Assembly: GCF_002094975.1 (NCBI RefSeq)
Contig: NZ_CP015283.1
Span: 434,001 to 498,000, forward strand
Origin: Streptococcus salivarius
GTDB lineage: Bacteria > Bacillota > Bacilli > Lactobacillales > Streptococcaceae
Length of the DNA stretch: 64,000 nt
Direction: 5' to 3'
Numbering within the stretch: position 1 is the first letter of the stretch; each line of letters begins with the position of its first letter. A model generated the notes under the pieces. It had not been told where the DNA came from. It saw nothing but the letters and a program-made list of their open reading frames with translations, and did not search any database. Shown one piece after another: positions 54,570 to 62,201 of this stretch. A program made the position numbers and the translations under genes.

Positions 54570-55021
54570 CGATGAAAGAATCCAAGTCTCTTAGATGATT
54601 TCTCTTCAGTCTCTTTCTCCAAGGTCTGGATTCTAGCCAGAAGCACTTCTAACTCCTGTTTCAACTTTACTAGGTTCCTTCGATAATCTTCTTGGATTTC
54701 CTTAAAGGAGACCTCTAGCTCATCAACAAGTTCTCTAATAGGCTTTTGAGAATCATTTTCTTTAGAAAACCCATAAGCGCTTAGAATTGCACTTTCTAGC
54801 CCCAACGAAGACTTCTTATCAGCAATCGCTTGAAAATGGTTTAGGTCATCTTCTGTAAAAAGATAAACTTTAGAATATGAGTTTCGACCCGTTCTCACCC
54901 TACTTTCTTTAAATTGAGTATCGGTCAGGCTTTCAATTTTTAATCGCCACTTTTTCAGTGTTGAAACTGAGTTAAGACCGTCAACCCTGTCCACAACTTC
55001 TTGATAATCGTATTCATTCAT
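54566..55021 (-). CDS. HTH plus coiled-coil protein of the element
   Basis: 151 aa. The N-terminal 70 residues (VSTLKKWRLKIESLTDTQFKESRVRTGRNSYSKVYLFTEDDLNHF) look like a MerR-type winged helix. The C-terminal half (about 95-140) is a Glu/Leu-rich coiled coil. Similar small proteins accompany replication initiators on plasmids and elements. TAATG couples it to the decayed gene upstream, ATGA to the one downstream. Confidence 0.65.
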   Translation of the reverse strand: MNEYDYQEVVDRVDGLNSVSTLKKWRLKIESLTDTQFKESRVRTGRNSYSKVYLFTEDDLNHFQAIADKKSSLGLESAILSAYGFSKENDSQKPIRELVDELEVSFKEIQEDYRRNLVKLKQELEVLLARIQTLEKETEEKSSKRLGFFHR

Positions 55022-55236
55022 TAGCTTACCTGTGTTTTCTGATTGAGAAAGTCAGTCACAATCTGCAAAGCTCTAGATTCAATTAATCGCTCAGATCCCA
55101 TACCCTTGATAAGGTGATAGAGTTATCTGGCATCCAAATCATTACAATACTCTGGTTTGATTAAGACTATCTCTTTTGCCTCTTATAAGTAGACTACCCG
55201 CTCTATTATTTGTAGTCCCATACCTGTTAAATTCAT
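55021..55236 (-). pseudogene. Small element gene with two in-frame stop codons
   Basis: A 72-codon frame starts MNLTGMGLQIIERVVYL behind GAGGG and ends LIESRALQIVTDFLNQKTQVS. TAA stops interrupt it at codons 18 (55183-55185) and 38 (55123-55125). The frame is otherwise continuous and its final stop overlaps the next start as TAATG, showing that it was once a real gene. The family is unknown. Confidence 0.65.
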
Positions 55237-55288
55237 AATTACCCTCTTTTCTGATTTTGGATAACTAGCATTTATCCGAAATAGATGG

Positions 55289-55351
55289 TATAATTACAAC
55301 AATTAGATTTACTGTCCTTGAACGATGTACTAGGTTGTTCAAGGATTTTTT
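55289..55351 (+). ncRNA. Possible short terminated transcript in the control region
   Basis: TATAAT at 55289-55294 is followed 20 bp later by a hairpin with 9-bp arms (TCCTTGAAC and GTTCAAGGA, 55315-55345) and TTTTTT. It would give an RNA of about 45-50 nt on the plus strand, antisense to the leader of the minus-strand replication operon. It could be a counter-transcribed copy-control RNA or an attenuator. No clear -35 is present. Confidence 0.4.
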
Positions 55352-55555
55352 GTACCTTCCTTTCTTTTTTTGATTGTTAGGTTAGCTCCTTTCTATCGAA
55401 TATATACGTTTTTATGCACGCATGGTGTAAAATTTTTTGAGCAATCCTAATGCTCACCAATAATTATATACGATATCATACACGCCGTCAAGTGTTATCT
55501 CCAAAAAATGTACGATTTTATAAACTCCTGTGTTATAATGGTCTAGAGGTAACTT

Positions 55556-56476
55556 ATGTTTGAAATACTTAAACCTGATAAAAAGTCTGTGGGACGAAGA
55601 CTTAGACAAGTCAAGGATGAATTGAATTTATCCTTTACAGATTTTGGAAATCGTCTAGGACTCAAAAAATCAACCATTAATGCATATGTTAGAGGAGATA
55701 ACTTAGCTCCTCTTGAAGTTTTAGAGAAAGTGTCAAAAATCTATGGGAAACCTGTAGGTTGGTTTTACTATGGAGAATTAGAAGAATACATTGAACTTTA
55801 TCTTAGAAAACTCGGTTATGGTAAATTTCTAGACGAATATCCTGAAACCCCATTAAAGATAAAAAATGAGCTTTTTAGGATTAAAACAGATCCAATACAA
55901 TTAGTCACAACTAACGGAGGGGTAAGCATTGGAACATTTGAAAATCCTGACTGGGAAAATGATTTTGGTTACCCAAGTGAAGGCTACTTAGACGACATCT
56001 TCTTTGAAATGCTCTATGACACGCTAAAAAATTCAATTAGACAGGAAGCTCAGAACTATCTAAGTCAGCAAAGGGGACTTGATGATACTAAAGTCAAAGA
56101 ACTTTCTGATTACTTTGCCAATCAAATCTATACTTCATATGATTTTATCGGAAATCTAGAAAATCTTACCAAAGATAAAATCAAACAAGAAGTTAAAAAA
56201 GGCTATGAACGCCTACTTAAAGATTCACCTCAAGTAGGCGTAGAAGTTAGCTATGATTCCAATTACTTACTTGGTTTTCTGATAAATACACTTGCGGATA
56301 GCCAAACAACAAGACAGCTACTTTCAGATATATCCCAAGCAACAGTTGGTATGCCTTTTTCACAATTTTATGAAGGTCATGAATTAGTCGATATTATCCA
56401 ATCTATCAGACCTCGACTGATAGAACTTTACCATAATACAACCGTTGATGATTGGACTGACTGGGCGGAGAAATAG
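55556..56476 (+). CDS. XRE-family regulator, truncated by an in-frame TAG
   Basis: 306 aa as translated. The N-terminal HTH (about 15-65; RRLRQVKDELNLSFTDFGNRLGLKKSTINAYVRG) is Cro/CI-like; a long C-terminal domain follows. The TAG at 56474-56476 is followed in the same frame by 33 more sense codons (ITSAIGFNLENKQRVDLTVF onwards, ending at a TAA at 56576-56578), two bases before the next ATG. The ancestral protein was therefore probably about 340 aa. It is divergent from the replication operon and is the likely controller of the element. Confidence 0.75.
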   Translation: MFEILKPDKKSVGRRLRQVKDELNLSFTDFGNRLGLKKSTINAYVRGDNLAPLEVLEKVSKIYGKPVGWFYYGELEEYIELYLRKLGYGKFLDEYPETPLKIKNELFRIKTDPIQLVTTNGGVSIGTFENPDWENDFGYPSEGYLDDIFFEMLYDTLKNSIRQEAQNYLSQQRGLDDTKVKELSDYFANQIYTSYDFIGNLENLTKDKIKQEVKKGYERLLKDSPQVGVEVSYDSNYLLGFLINTLADSQTTRQLLSDISQATVGMPFSQFYEGHELVDIIQSIRPRLIELYHNTTVDDWTDWAEK

Positions 56477-56580
56477 ATAACATCAGCTATTGGATTTAAT
56501 TTGGAAAATAAGCAAAGAGTTGATTTGACAGTGTTTAGAGAAGTCAAATCTTCTAAAAAGAAGAAAGACGGAAAATAAAG

Positions 56581-58038
56581 ATGGACGAGTTAAAATTACA
56601 AGAATTAATGAGACTTGATGAATCTGAATTGCTAGAATTTAAAAGTAATAAGATTGAACCTGAAAAGTTAGGTAAATATATATCAGCTTTGGCTAATTCA
56701 TCTGCAATGCTCAACAAACAATTTTCTTATCTTATTTGGGGTATTTCTGATGAAAAAAAAATAATAGGTACTAACTTTTTCCCATATGAAGAAAAAATAA
56801 ATGGAGGTGAGCCTCTAATATCTTGGTTAGAGAGAAACTTAGACCCTAGAATTTCAATTCAATTTCAAGAATTTGAGGTCGAAAGTTTAAAAGTTGTTGC
56901 CTTGATTATTCATATGACTGTTGGAAGACCCGTTGCTTTTAAGGGGACTAGATATATTCGTAGTGGCTCATCATTAAAAAATCTGGCTGAATTTCCAGAG
57001 AAGGAACGATTATTGTGGAAATCTTTTGAAGCACGTACTTTTGAAAAAGAATTTGCACTAACCAACTGCTCTACCGATGATTTAATTTCACTTCTAGACT
57101 GCGAAACATACAGAAAAATGTTAAATTATCCTCCTGAATCTAGCTACGATGAATTATTGCAACACATGATTGACGATAACATTATTGAACAATCAGGTAG
57201 TGGCTTCAATATAACCAACATGGGAGCCTATACATTTGCTAAGAATCTCTCTAATTTTGAAAAACTAAAGTCACATGCCATAAGAGTTATCCGCTACGAC
57301 GGAAATAATAAGTTCTATGCCAAAGAAGATATCACCGCAGGAAAAGGTGTTGCTGTCGGTTTTGAGGGATTACTTAATTATATTAGAATGAGACTCCCTT
57401 TAACTACTGAAATTTATGATAAAAATGGCCAAAGAATTGAGAGAACAGACTATCCTGATATCGTAATTAGAGAGATTGTTGCTAATCAAATAGTACACCA
57501 AGACTTTTCTATATCTGGGACGAATCCGATGATTGAAATTTACGATAATCGTATAGAGTTTACAAATCCTGGTGTTCCTATCAATGAACCCGATAGATTA
57601 CTTGACCTCCCGCCTATTTCTCGTAATGAAGATTTAGCAAATCTTTTTCGAAAAATGCACCTTGTTGAATCTCGTGGCAGTGGAATTGATAAAATCATCA
57701 TTACTCTAGAAAGTGAGAATCTTCCTGCACCCGACATTTCAGCCAAGGGGGATAATACTTCCGTTACTATTTTCAAGAGAAAAAATATTAGCGAGATGAA
57801 CGATAAAGAAAGAGTTAATGCAATATTCTATCATGCATCTATTCTGTATGTAGAAAATGACTACATGACGAATAAAACAGTTCGTGACCGCTTTGGGTTG
57901 ACTTCAAAGCAATCAGCATTAGCTACAAAAATTATCTCTTCAGCAGTCAAAAGCGGAAAAGTTAAACCATATGATGAAAATGCAGGGAACAAATTCATGC
58001 AGTATATTCCTTACTATGCTCAGGGATATAATGAGTAG
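56581..58038 (+). CDS. AlbA_2/Schlafen-type putative transcriptional regulator
   Basis: 485 aa. The N-terminal AlbA_2 (Schlafen AAA_4) domain (about 10-130) contains LDESELLEFKSN and RYIRSGSS. A C-terminal HATPase_c_4-like region (REIVANQIVHQDFSISGTNPMIEIYDNRIEFTNPG, about 300-395, then SRGSGIDKII) and a winged-helix tail follow. Proteins of this kind occur as regulators and as nuclease-like parts of defence systems. It stands alone, without a recognisable toxin or effector partner. It is cargo beside att site 3. Confidence 0.75.
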   Translation: MDELKLQELMRLDESELLEFKSNKIEPEKLGKYISALANSSAMLNKQFSYLIWGISDEKKIIGTNFFPYEEKINGGEPLISWLERNLDPRISIQFQEFEVESLKVVALIIHMTVGRPVAFKGTRYIRSGSSLKNLAEFPEKERLLWKSFEARTFEKEFALTNCSTDDLISLLDCETYRKMLNYPPESSYDELLQHMIDDNIIEQSGSGFNITNMGAYTFAKNLSNFEKLKSHAIRVIRYDGNNKFYAKEDITAGKGVAVGFEGLLNYIRMRLPLTTEIYDKNGQRIERTDYPDIVIREIVANQIVHQDFSISGTNPMIEIYDNRIEFTNPGVPINEPDRLLDLPPISRNEDLANLFRKMHLVESRGSGIDKIIITLESENLPAPDISAKGDNTSVTIFKRKNISEMNDKERVNAIFYHASILYVENDYMTNKTVRDRFGLTSKQSALATKIISSAVKSGKVKPYDENAGNKFMQYIPYYAQGYNE

Positions 58039-58050
58039 GATTTTATCTGA

Positions 58051-58066
58051 TTTTTATCTGATTAAA
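58051..58066 (+). other. att site 3 (right end of integrase element)
   Basis: TTTTTATCTGATTAAA, identical to 50993-51008; a partial repeat TTTTATCTGA precedes it, as at site 1. Confidence 0.65.
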
Positions 58067-58345
58067 ACTAAAGCAAGGTCAAAATCACCCAAGTTCATCA
58101 ACAATTGAAAAGTTAAAAAGCCCATAAAATCAACGTTTCTGTCAATCATGAATATTACTAAACCATACATTACGCTCACTGAGGTTAAGTAAGGGTTTCA
58201 GTACACGTCAATAGACGTCAAAATATTGATTTTAAGCGATTTTTGATTTTTTGAAACTCATTATATCGCACTACAAATCAATAAAAACTCTACCTTTTAC
58301 TCTACCTTTTTTAGATAAATATATCATCTGGATATTGAAGTTAAG

Positions 58346-58378
58346 CCCTGCTATCATTTCGATGGCAGGGCTTTTTAA
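58346..58378 (+). terminator. Terminator-like hairpin before cadD
   Basis: AAGCCCTGC and GCAGGGCTT pair around a loop of about 14 nt, then TTTTT. No gene obviously feeds it, so it may insulate the cad operon or belong to a lost gene. Confidence 0.6.
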
Positions 58379-58423
58379 TATTTAGTACACTAACTTCTTA
58401 TCTATATTTTGGTGGATTTTAAG

Positions 58424-58452
58424 TTGACATCTACAAAGTTTAATGTTAGAAT
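58424..58452 (+). promoter_or_regulatory. Promoter of cadD-cadX
   Basis: TTGACA (58424-58429), exactly 17 bp, TAGAAT (58447-58452). Confidence 0.85.
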
Positions 58453-58453
58453 A

Positions 58454-58475
58454 CATTCAAAAATATATTTGAATG
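58454..58475. promoter_or_regulatory. CadC/CadX-type operator
   Basis: CATTCAAA (58454-58461) and TTTGAATG (58468-58475) flank AATATA. It starts directly after the -10 and resembles ArsR/CadC operators with ATTCAAA arms. Metal-free CadX would block initiation. Confidence 0.75.
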
Positions 58476-58484
58476 AGGTGTTTT

Positions 58485-59099
58485 ATGATTCAAAATATTG
58501 TTACTTCAATAATCCTGTATTCTGGGACAGCCGTAGACTTACTTATTATCCTAATGTTATTTTTTGCCAAAAGAAAAAGCAGAAAGGACATCATTAACAT
58601 CTATTTAGGACAATTTCTAGGCTCTGTTAGTCTAATATTCCTAAGTTTGCTTTTTGCATTTGTCTTAAATTATATTCCTAGTAAAGAGATTTTAGGTTTA
58701 CTCGGTTTGATTCCAATTTTCCTAGGCCTCAAAGTTTTGCTTTTAGGAGATTCTGATGGAGAAGCTATTGCAAAAGATGGTTTGCGAAAAGACAACAAAA
58801 ACCTGATTTTTCTAGTCGCTATGATTACTTTTGCAAGTTGTGGCGCTGACAATATTGGTGTCTTTGTCCCATATTTTACCACCTTAAATTTAGCGAATTT
58901 GATAGTGACTTTACTTACTTTTCTAGTCATGATTTATCTCTTGGTTTTTTCTGCCCAAAAATTGGCACAAGTCCCTTCTGTTGGAGAAACTTTGGAAAAA
59001 TATAGCAGATGGTTTATTGCCGTTGTCTATTTAGGATTGGGGATGTATATCCTGATTGAAAACAACAGCTTTGACATGCTATGGGCTGTGTTAGGCTAG
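58485..59099 (+). CDS. cadD: CadD-family cadmium resistance transporter
   Basis: 204 aa, start at 58485 (MIQNIVTSIILYSGTAVDLL) behind GAGGTG. It has about five to six membrane segments; FASCGADNIGVFVPYFTTL carries the conserved Cys and Asp/Asn, probably binding metal. It confers cadmium (and some zinc) resistance by efflux or sequestration at the membrane. cadX starts 11 bp after its stop. Confidence 0.88.
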   Translation: MIQNIVTSIILYSGTAVDLLIILMLFFAKRKSRKDIINIYLGQFLGSVSLIFLSLLFAFVLNYIPSKEILGLLGLIPIFLGLKVLLLGDSDGEAIAKDGLRKDNKNLIFLVAMITFASCGADNIGVFVPYFTTLNLANLIVTLLTFLVMIYLLVFSAQKLAQVPSVGETLEKYSRWFIAVVYLGLGMYILIENNSFDMLWAVLG

Positions 59100-59110
59100 G
59101 AGAAAAAATT

Positions 59111-59449
59111 ATGAAAAAAGATAGTATCTGTCAAGTGGATGTTATAAATCAACAAAATGTTACAACCGCAACGAACTACCTTGAAAAGGAAAAAGTCCAA
59201 AAATCACTTCGCATTTTATCAAAATTTACCGATAATAAACAGATAAATATCATCTTTTATCTCCTTGCCGTCGAAGAACTCTGTGTCTGCGATATAGCCT
59301 GTTTATTAAATCTCAGTATGGCATCTGCCTCCCACCATCTTCGTAAACTAGCCAATCAAAACATCTTGGACACTAGAAGAGAGGGGAAAATTATATATTA
59401 TTTTATAAAAGATGAGGAAATCAGAGATTTTTTTAATCAACTAGGATAA
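59111..59449 (+). CDS. cadX: ArsR/SmtB-family metal-responsive repressor
   Basis: 112 aa, start at 59111 (MKKDSICQVDVINQQNV) behind TAGGAG. EELCVCDIACLLNLSMASASHHLRKLANQNIL contains the alpha3 ELCVCD metal-binding motif and the recognition helix of CadC-type repressors. An N-terminal Cys (DSIC) may complete the site. Likely autoregulates through the palindrome at 58454. Confidence 0.9.
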   Translation: MKKDSICQVDVINQQNVTTATNYLEKEKVQKSLRILSKFTDNKQINIIFYLLAVEELCVCDIACLLNLSMASASHHLRKLANQNILDTRREGKIIYYFIKDEEIRDFFNQLG

Positions 59450-59492
59450 TAACTATTTTTATTACTTTTCCATGATTATAGGGAGATTATAT

Positions 59493-60908
59493 ATGAAATT
59501 TTTTGATGAAAATTACTCACAAGAAATACCTGCTCGTATCAAATGTTTAAGAAAAAAGTATAATTTAAAGCAAAGCGACCTAGGTAATGCAGGTCAAGTT
59601 AGCCAAGTTGAAAGTGGTAAGCGACCAATTACGAGTACGATGTTAGTTTATTTAAATACTCAAACCGCTTCGAGCTATACGTATATCGTTTTTGGAGAGT
59701 TAGATGAGTTTATTGAGAATCTGTTTCATTATTTTTTCGGTTCTATTTTATATAGAGATTTAGAGTCTGTAGATGAAAACCTATATTCTTTCATGAGTGA
59801 TGATTTAATTTCAATCCAATCAAGTTGTCTAAGTATTGCCAAGACATTTGCAAATTTCAATATTCAGAGAAAAAGATTTATGATTTCTACTGAAACTGAA
59901 ATGGATACTTTTCACAAGAAAGATGACATTGACATTACTGTTGGTGAAAAAAGTTATAACCTCGCTAGAAGTTTTAGAACCAGTACCATCAATGAATTGA
60001 CTGTCATTGATTTTGAAGAAATGTTTGATATTCTTTGGTTGATGTTAGGGGATAATTTAATTAAATCATTTGAAGTTAATGTATGTGGTATCCTATTTGA
60101 ATTAGACGGAAATGACATGCCCTCAACATTTAGGCAAGAAAACATTGATCCTCTCATCAATAAATGGTGGTATGATAATGTTTCGACAGAAATTATCCCT
60201 AATCTAATAAAAAAACTCAAAGAAAATCCACTATTCAATATCGGATTTCTGGTTGATGATATTCTAGAACGAATGTATAAAGAAAATATCCCAAAATCTT
60301 ACCTTACGTCCGTTCCGTTAGTTAGTTCCAAAAAAGCAAGGTCAACTTTATCAATTAAGTCAAACGGAAGTCAAAAAATAGATAAATCAAAATTTGAACA
60401 GATAAATTATGACTTTATGAAGTTAGTAAGTCAAGGTAAAGATATCACAGACTTGTACCAAAAATATTCTGAAAAGGAGCTAACAAATATGGGTATTCGT
60501 ATTCATAAATCCACTGATATAGAAAGGATTGAGGAAAAAACTTTTGATGAAATAATCAGCTGGGTTTCCAATCCTTATGCAACAAGACCAATTCAGGAAA
60601 TATCCAGTATTCAAATAGAGCCCACAAGATTTTCACTAGAGGATAAGAAAAGAATTGAAGAAGCTGCAGCTCAAGGACTAAGCGAAATCGACCTTATTGA
60701 TTTAGTTGACCTATATGATATTAATTTAGACAATACAAGCGTCAATCGCCATATTGTGGGGTTATTGACTAATAACACCCAAGTAACATACTATTTCCAA
60801 GAACAATTAAATAAGGAGTTGCTGTCAATGGCTCACGCTTTAGATAACGTACAACAGGCCTTTATTAAATTATTAAGTGAAGAGGAGATACGAAAATTTG
60901 CTCTTTAA
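59493..60908 (+). CDS. Large HTH-domain protein of the ICE region
   Basis: 471 aa, start at 59493 (MKFFDENYSQEIPARIKCLR) because AGGGAG lies seven bases upstream. An N-terminal Cro-like HTH (about 10-60; RKKYNLKQSDLGNAGQVSQVESGKRPI) is followed by over 400 residues without a domain I recognise. FGELDEFIENLF resembles YGELEEYIELYL of the XRE protein at 55556, so the two may be distant relatives. It may control the downstream ICE genes or be cargo. Confidence 0.65.
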   Translation: MKFFDENYSQEIPARIKCLRKKYNLKQSDLGNAGQVSQVESGKRPITSTMLVYLNTQTASSYTYIVFGELDEFIENLFHYFFGSILYRDLESVDENLYSFMSDDLISIQSSCLSIAKTFANFNIQRKRFMISTETEMDTFHKKDDIDITVGEKSYNLARSFRTSTINELTVIDFEEMFDILWLMLGDNLIKSFEVNVCGILFELDGNDMPSTFRQENIDPLINKWWYDNVSTEIIPNLIKKLKENPLFNIGFLVDDILERMYKENIPKSYLTSVPLVSSKKARSTLSIKSNGSQKIDKSKFEQINYDFMKLVSQGKDITDLYQKYSEKELTNMGIRIHKSTDIERIEEKTFDEIISWVSNPYATRPIQEISSIQIEPTRFSLEDKKRIEEAAAQGLSEIDLIDLVDLYDINLDNTSVNRHIVGLLTNNTQVTYYFQEQLNKELLSMAHALDNVQQAFIKLLSEEEIRKFAL

Positions 60909-60943
60909 AGACTAGGTGAATCGCCTAGTCTTTTTTTTTTGCG
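60908..60943 (+). terminator. Terminator after the large HTH gene
   Basis: AGACTAGGTGA and TCGCCTAGTCT form a near-perfect stem followed by ten T. Confidence 0.85.
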
Positions 60944-61230
60944 CTTCGTTTTACAAATTAGTCTATTGAAGTAAAAAAAGAAGTAAAAAATAAAAGAACA
61001 TTACGCCTTATACTGAATATATCAAGAAAAACTCTTGATATAAATTTTAATAGTCCAAATTGATGGCCATCAAAGGACAGATTGAAACAAATATGATGAC
61101 ATGACGATAAAGGTCATGTCTTGCATAGAATTGTTTCGCTGTTTCTTTGTTGTGCCTTTTAGCATACTCAGCGTTCAATATTTGCTCATTTTGTTTCCTT
61201 CTGTCCAAGGACGGAAAGGAGCTCATCATT
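60944..61230 (+). promoter_or_regulatory. Upstream region of the ICE transfer genes with two palindromes
   Basis: No gene is supported. TATATCAAG and CTTGATATA (about 61018-61042) form a 9-bp inverted repeat. GACATGAC and GTCATGTC (about 61092-61114) form another. These are candidate operators or RNA hairpins before the sigma-like gene. Confidence 0.4.
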
Positions 61231-61680
61231 ATGAGCAATAAAGTCAAAGAACGCCGTGAGCGTAAAATCGCAAAAGCTGTTGAAGCTAAAGACTGGAAAA
61301 CCGTTGTTCATCTTCTACAACAAGAACAAAGTAACTCAGAACGGCGTGACCGATACCACCAAAAACGAAGTATGGAAGAAAGCATATCTCGTAATGATGG
61401 TAAACGACGTGAACGCTATGAAGTAGTTGCAAGCTCTGATTTGAATCCCGAAGAGGCTTTAATCCTAGAAGAGTTAAGACAAGCTATTCGTGAAGCTAAA
61501 GCATCCTTATCAGCAATTGACAGTAAAATTGTTGAAATGATAGCGGAACAAGGTTCAAGCTATAAAGAAACGGCTCGCTATATCACTGAACATTATAAGA
61601 AAATGAGTGATGTAACTGTTAAATCCCATTATTGTAAAGCGCTAAAAAAATTAGCTCCTTTATTAAAAGCTTACCGCTAA
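61231..61680 (+). CDS. Sigma-70 region 4-like protein of the ICE
   Basis: 149 aa, start at 61231 (MSNKVKERRERKIAKAVEAK) behind GGAAAGGAG. The basic N-terminal half is followed by LNPEEALILEELRQAIREAKASLSAIDSKIVEMIAEQGSSYKETARYI, which has the spacing of sigma region 4 with its HTH. Small sigma-like proteins are common regulators in Tn916/ICESt3-type elements. A sigma function is inferred only. Confidence 0.65.
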   Translation: MSNKVKERRERKIAKAVEAKDWKTVVHLLQQEQSNSERRDRYHQKRSMEESISRNDGKRRERYEVVASSDLNPEEALILEELRQAIREAKASLSAIDSKIVEMIAEQGSSYKETARYITEHYKKMSDVTVKSHYCKALKKLAPLLKAYR

Positions 61681-61687
61681 TCCCTCA

Positions 61688-61719
61688 AATCCAGTGTCTC
61701 TGTCACTGGATTTTTTGTA
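61688..61719 (+). terminator. Terminator after the sigma-like gene
   Basis: ATCCAGTG and CACTGGAT enclose TCTCTGT, followed by TTTTT. Confidence 0.85.
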
Positions 61720-61880
61720 AAAAAAATTAAAAATTCAATAAATAACTTTGCGTTTAGCTGTCTCATTCTCCTTAGTAATGAGGAGGTGGTCAGATAACCT
61801 AAAAAACAAAGTCCAGCTCATGACCCAAACCGAGCCTGTCGCATTCACACTATCTCTTATTCATAAGGAGGATTTGCCCT

Positions 61881-62201
61881 ATGGCGTTTAAAATGAAAAC
61901 CACAAAAGGTGGTTATACAACTACGTTGGCTGATAAAATTATCAGTCAAAAACAACCGATTTACTCACTTAGTACCGAACTTGAACCACAACAACGGTTT
62001 GAAGAAGGAAAACCAACCGGAGAAATCGTAGCCTATAAAGCATGGTTTGTACAGGAAGGGCAAGACCCTTTCCAAGTAAAATTTGAAGATACGATTGAGC
62101 TTCCAGCTTTTCAATCCATGATTCAATTTGACACTCTACAAGCCTGCGAAGTAAAATATAACATTTACTTCCGAGCAAATGGTATCAAGGAGGTTCGGTA
62201 A
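61881..62201 (+). CDS. DUF961/YdcP family conjugative element protein
   Basis: 106 aa, starts MAFKMKTTKGGYTTTLADKI behind TAAGGAGG. The DUF961 family is found as the first gene of transfer operons in Tn916 (Orf22/23), ICEBs1 and ICESt-type elements. It shares its last base with the next start (TAATG), so it is translationally coupled. Confidence 0.8.
   Translation: MAFKMKTTKGGYTTTLADKIISQKQPIYSLSTELEPQQRFEEGKPTGEIVAYKAWFVQEGQDPFQVKFEDTIELPAFQSMIQFDTLQACEVKYNIYFRANGIKEVR

Larger units (their letters stand above)
50993..58066 (-). mobile_element. Integrative element downstream of rpmG
   Basis: A 7.1-kb segment between identical 16-bp repeats. Minus-strand genes run from a divergent control region to a Rep_trans initiator, an Xis-like protein and a tyrosine integrase next to the left repeat. 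Plus-strand genes are an XRE regulator with a premature stop and an AlbA_2/Schlafen-type protein next to the right repeat. No conjugation genes lie inside it, so it is a mobilizable-type element, in tandem with ICE DNA to the right. Confidence 0.7.
58039..58422. other. Junction region between the element and ICE DNA
   Basis: No gene is supported. It contains att site 3, a degraded copy of the rpmG terminator (about 58117-58139), a short frame ending LTEVK like the rpmG C-terminus (58149-58193), and a hairpin. Confidence 0.5.

Noticed and set aside
58149..58193. Short frame ending TLTEVK, like the L33 C-terminus (FTEVK)
   Set aside because: Only about five residues and ACTGAGGT match rpmG. 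The 16-bp repeat gives better element borders, so I did not call an rpmG fragment or att site here.
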